DNA of 64,000 bases from Streptomyces altiplanensis (lineage in GTDB: Bacteria > Actinomycetota > Actinomycetes > Streptomycetales > Streptomycetaceae): NCBI GenBank assembly GCA_003719395.1, contig RHMC01000007.1, forward strand, positions 21,505 through 85,504, read 5' to 3'. The position numbers and the translations under genes were made by a program. The notes beneath the pieces were generated by a model. The model worked only from the letters and a program-made list of their open reading frames with translations. It had not been told where the DNA came from and ran no database searches. Below are positions 63,933 to 64,000 of the stretch, in pieces; positions within the stretch are counted from its first letter, which is position 1, and every line of letters starts with the position of its first letter.

Positions 63933-64000
63933 GCCCCGTCTTCTGCTTTCTGTGGTGAGTGAAAGTGCTCTTGGGTGATGTGGGGGGAACGACGTGGGGG

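Noticed and set aside
1..64000. CRISPR arrays, rRNA genes and replication origins.
   Set aside because: No regularly spaced identical repeats with unique spacers, no rRNA sequence and no cluster of DnaA-type boxes was seen.

Overview
The window is a chromosomal segment of a Streptomyces (or very close actinomycete). The evidence is GC-rich third codon positions throughout, an HrdD-type sigma factor with a near-perfect SigR-type promoter, Streptomyces-type small families (DUF6227, DUF1707, WYL regulators), many GTG/TTG starts, and a rare TTA codon in one regulator.

Layout. 1-20.6 kb is ordinary chromosome: a SAF-domain protein, mscL, a P1-type peptidase, DUF6227, a fructose PTS operon (deoR-fruK-fruA), an MFS exporter divergent from a WYL regulator, hrdD, a questin-oxidase-like protein, a LigB-type dioxygenase with a divergent MarR, a TetR-MFS pair, an M6 metalloprotease and an acyl-CoA synthetase. 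A tRNA-Arg(CCT) gene at 20.59 kb starts an accessory region. Its 3' half and about 100 bp downstream recur at 35.98 and 37.30 kb, so 20.6-37.4 kb looks like two accreted integrated elements with no surviving integrase. The larger holds a serine hydrolase; an operon of three small ORFs, an ATP-grasp enzyme, a nucleotidyltransferase-fold protein, an archaeal-looking cysteinyl-tRNA synthetase and a prolyl-4-hydroxylase-like oxygenase, divergent from a TTA-containing XRE regulator; a small HTH protein; a PaeR7I-like restriction-modification pair; and a 1241-residue KAP NTPase. The smaller holds a Uma2-family nuclease. At the far edge are a truncated endonuclease/exonuclease/phosphatase gene and a SigJ fragment.

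37.9-44.9 kb is mixed: a membrane protein, a zinc-ribbon protein, an ankyrin protein, and an FG-GAP secreted protein fused in frame to a SUKH-like immunity gene, followed by IS701, TerD and BlaI remnants. 45.0-49.9 kb holds four CNNM/CorC-type transporter genes in two translationally coupled pairs, each preceded by a tiny overlapping ORF, closed by a 16-bp-stem terminator. 50.0-57.7 kb is a patchwork of mobile-element debris (IS5 relic, one broken recombinase-like gene, two inverted relics of its 3' end, a different integrase relic) around an SDR/MerR operon, a secreted protein, an alpha/beta hydrolase and a berberine-bridge-type oxidase. 57.7-64 kb returns to chromosome-like content: TetR, DUF1707 with an in-frame stop, a lipoprotein, a carbonic anhydrase-SulP pair, and a Tat-exported protein.

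A striking overall pattern is that many chromosomal genes carry one or more single-base frameshifts while every sizeable gene in the tRNA-borne island is intact. Indel error in GC-rich sequence is the first explanation, and the frameshifted genes are described here as their probable intact products.
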